NCBI RefSeq assembly: GCF_000430825.1
Contig: NZ_AUMT01000017.1
Span: 24,817-88,816 of the forward strand
From: Chryseobacterium daeguense DSM 19388
GTDB taxonomy: Bacteria; Bacteroidota; Bacteroidia; Flavobacteriales; Weeksellaceae
DNA length: 64,000 nucleotides
Reading direction: 5' to 3'
Positions 62,004-64,000 of the stretch are shown here, piece after piece; position 1 is the stretch's first letter; every line of letters starts with the position of its first letter. The notes beneath the pieces are model-generated. The model did no database searches. It had not been told where the DNA came from and saw nothing but the letters and a program-made list of their open reading frames with translations. Position numbers and translations under genes: made by a program.

Positions 62004-62036
62004 ATTCCGCCTCAATAATGAGGCGGAATTTTAGTT
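62002..62036 (+). terminator. Terminator after 61320-62003
   Basis: AAATTCCGCCTCA / TGAGGCGGAATTTT, loop ATAA, T-rich tail. Confidence 0.92.
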
Positions 62037-62055
62037 TTCAATATTAATGTCAGGA

Positions 62056-63660
62056 TTAAAAACGATATTTTATAGACGTTAATAAATATCTTGGAACTAA
62101 TTGAATTTTTGATATAAAATTAGTATAGTTATTTAATGAATTATAAACATATTCTTTTTCGTTTAAAATATTATTGAATACTATACGATATGATAGTTTG
62201 CTGTCAACAGGTGTATAACTTAAAACTAAGTTATTGAATGAATAACTTTTAGCGAAAATAAAATATAATGAATTGTTTGATTCCACTAGTAATGTTTTAG
62301 AGATTTTATAGTTAATATTCCAAAAGAAATCTTTTGTAAAGCTTGTGCTCTTAATATCATTAAAAAGTGTTTGATTATAATTATATGAAAATCCAAAATC
62401 AAAATTTACAGGAATTTTAAAATATGTAGTAGCTGTATATTTTATTTTATTTGTATACCCTTTAGATAATAAGAAATTATCAGAATTAACTTTTACGGGA
62501 CTAGAATTCCAAATATTATTTGTTTCAATTCTTGATGAAATATTAAGCTTACGAATGTAATTAGTAAAGCTGAAATTCAAATTATAACTTTCCCCTCCAA
62601 AAGTCTGTTGAAGAGAATTAAAGCTGAAATCATTAGTTATGCTACTTTCAGTATTCAATATTGATTTGGATTTTATGTATAAGGCATTTGTATTGATTGA
62701 AAACCTCTTTTCATCAATATATATGTAATGAGAAAAAGAAGCAATAGTATTTTTTAATGGTAATTGATAATTTGTTCCTCTTGAAAAAGAACGATAATCA
62801 GTTAATTGATATTCATTTACTAATTGATTGATTTCTGGTAAAGTATTATTTTCTGAATAAGACAAAGTAAAACTACCTAATTTTGTTTTTTTAATATTTA
62901 AATAGATGGAAGGATTTATTAAAAAAATATTATTGTGAGTGTTTTCGTAATTATAATTAATATTTTGAAAGCTAATATTTCCTGTAATATCCAATGTTTT
63001 TGAAAAATTATATTTCAGTGAATTATCAGAAATTATTTTGAGTTGATTTAATTTAATATCATTAGAATAATCCGTTTCTAAAGAGCCATTATCTGATAAT
63101 AATTTATTATTATATAATTCGCTGTTATATTCAGCTTGAATACTGTTGGTCAAATCAATTCTATTAAATTTAGTAGTTAATTTACTTTTAACTCCAGAAT
63201 ATAAAATATTATTTTCAGCTGTTTGTAGTAAACTATTATTAGAATCCAAATCCAAAAAAGAGTTCAAAAGTGGTGAAAATATATTTGTTCTTTCATGTAC
63301 TCTATCACTTCCAAAGTACAAATAATTATTAAGGACTTTATTTGAAGATACTTCGTAAGTATGATTAAAATGATTATAAAAAGTGAAGTTTTTTGATTTG
63401 GAAGATTGATAAATATTATCAGAATTAAAAATTAAATCATTACTTGTTTTATTGGAATTTTCTTTAAAAATAAAAAGATTATTTATATAGTTTTTATTGT
63501 TAGGATAATATTTTAATTCGAGTTCTGTTGAAGCTAATATTTTCTTATTATTATAAAAATTATTTTCTGTATATGATATAGGATTGTTTTCAATATTAAA
63601 TATTGTTTCTGAAAATGAATTTTGTTTTTGTTTATCATATGTGAAATATACAACACCTCT
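62056..63660 (-). pseudogene. Outer-membrane beta-barrel receptor (TonB-dependent-type), 5' part cut off by an IS
   Basis: The minus-strand frame is open from 62056 up to about 63704. The conserved C-terminal barrel shows alternating aromatic strands and the ending PRYLLTSIKYRF, with final Phe, typical of OMP_b-brl_3/TonB receptors. About 535 barrel residues are present, but no signal peptide, plug domain or start codon; the frame runs into the IS end. A TTG at 63321 is not a true start, since homologous-looking barrel sequence continues upstream. Strongly AT-rich compared with neighbours, a sign of horizontal origin. The missing 5' part would lie beyond the IS. Confidence 0.78.
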
Positions 63661-64000
63661 TGAACTTGCAACTATTTTTGAGACAAAATTTATATACTCT
63701 TTATGCTACATTTTTAGATTGATTAGACATTAAATTTTGATACTCTCTTATGGTTAAATTTCCTAAAGCTGAATGCCTTCTCTGGGTGTTGTAAAATGTT
63801 TCTATATATTCAAACACAGAGTTTTTGGCGTGGTCTCTAGTTTCATATTTATTTTGATAGACAAGTTCGGTTTTCAGAGTTTTGAAAAAACTCTCCGCTA
63901 CAGCATTATCATAGCAATTTCCCTTTCCACTCATACTTCGGGTAATATTTTTCCCGACTATTGACGTAAATTCTGTGCACGCATACTGTATCCCTCTGTC
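63661..64000 (-). mobile_element. IS3-family insertion sequence, partial (right side in window)
   Basis: Holds the C-terminal part of an IS3-type transposase on the minus strand. The outer end probably lies near 63661, where TGAACTTGCAACT... begins like an IS3 terminal repeat (5'-TG). The other end is outside the window, so neither the inverted-repeat match nor the target duplication can be seen. Inserted into the receptor gene. Confidence 0.75.
63701..64000 (-). CDS. IS3-family transposase OrfB, C-terminal part
   Basis: About 100 codons visible, open to the window edge. D-R-G-I-Q-Y carries the second Asp and NCYDNAVAESFFKTLK the Glu of the DDE integrase core; the C-terminal RRHSALGNLTIREYQN is the usual IS3 end. 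An ATG at 63934 is internal, not the start. The full transposase is about 280 residues and normally made by frameshifting from OrfA. Confidence 0.92.
   Translation of the reverse strand, partial: DRGIQYACTEFTSIVGKNITRSMSGKGNCYDNAVAESFFKTLKTELVYQNKYETRDHAKNSVFEYIETFYNTQRRHSALGNLTIREYQNLMSNQSKNVA

Noticed and set aside
63321..63323. TTG start of the outer-membrane receptor
   Set aside because: The frame continues upstream with barrel-like sequence to the IS end, so this is an internal codon.

Overview
The window is chromosomal DNA of a flavobacterium, most likely Chryseobacterium or a close Weeksellaceae relative. The grounds are low overall G+C, many TAnnTTTG promoter boxes (the Bacteroidetes -7 element) 5-60 nt upstream of start codons, secreted proteins with type A and type B C-terminal sorting domains of the type IX secretion system (T9SS), many SPII lipoproteins, an alternative GlmU-family protein, DUF4252/GIN proteins, and GG-leader and SP-bearing small proteins typical of that genus. 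The assignment is by recognition, not by a search.

Layout. 1-2.3 kb: end of gltX, then accA. 2.4-5.9 kb: an AT-rich secreted cassette (a JAMM-motif lipoprotein plus three small exported proteins) divergent from an XRE regulator across a palindromic control region. 5.9-7.6 kb: a small exported protein of a four-member paralogous family, then tsf. 7.8-23.8 kb: five tandem large T9SS type B surface proteins with IgGFc-binding-like N-terminal domains. 24-28 kb: a carboxypeptidase-regulatory-like protein, three more members of the paralogous family, trmB, and a short double-glycine-leader peptide gene. 28.1-29.9 kb: rplM-rpsI-rpsB on the minus strand. 29.9-31.7 kb: a long intergenic region with a candidate sRNA, then a DUF3667 gene broken by one in-frame stop. 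32-35.4 kb: icmF. 35.5-43.7 kb: housekeeping and secreted genes, including a Dph6-like ATPase, a class C serine hydrolase, a PadR module, a 2H phosphoesterase, an M64 peptidase, ruvC and a frameshifted lipoprotein. 43.7-48.6 kb: M43 protease, DUF4407 protein, a phage-tail-collar remnant, KTSC, and a peroxiredoxin/DsbA-like pair. 48.8-55.1 kb: guaB, an ECF sigma/anti-sigma/GIN-DUF4252 operon, a GlmU-family gene and rpmE2. 55.4-61 kb: a beta-helix lipoprotein, MazG-like, aroA, SDR and an Omp85-type protein. 61.3-64 kb: a helical protein, then an AT-rich outer-membrane receptor gene cut by an IS3-family element that runs off the window.

How it fits together. The most striking block is the adhesin array. 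Each of its five genes has its own promoter box, and three of the four gaps between them carry a visible terminator, so the copies can be expressed separately; their number of stalk modules varies. The array lies between tsf (plus strand) and rpsB (minus strand), genes that are normally neighbours in one operon. Inverting the interval 6.65-28.1 kb on paper places tsf about 100 bp downstream of rpsB and brings all four members of the small paralogous family together in one orientation, so this block looks like the product of a past inversion. Several broken genes (DUF3667, a lipoprotein, tail-collar, receptor) and three intergenic inverted repeats show ongoing genome change. I found no tRNA, rRNA or CRISPR array.
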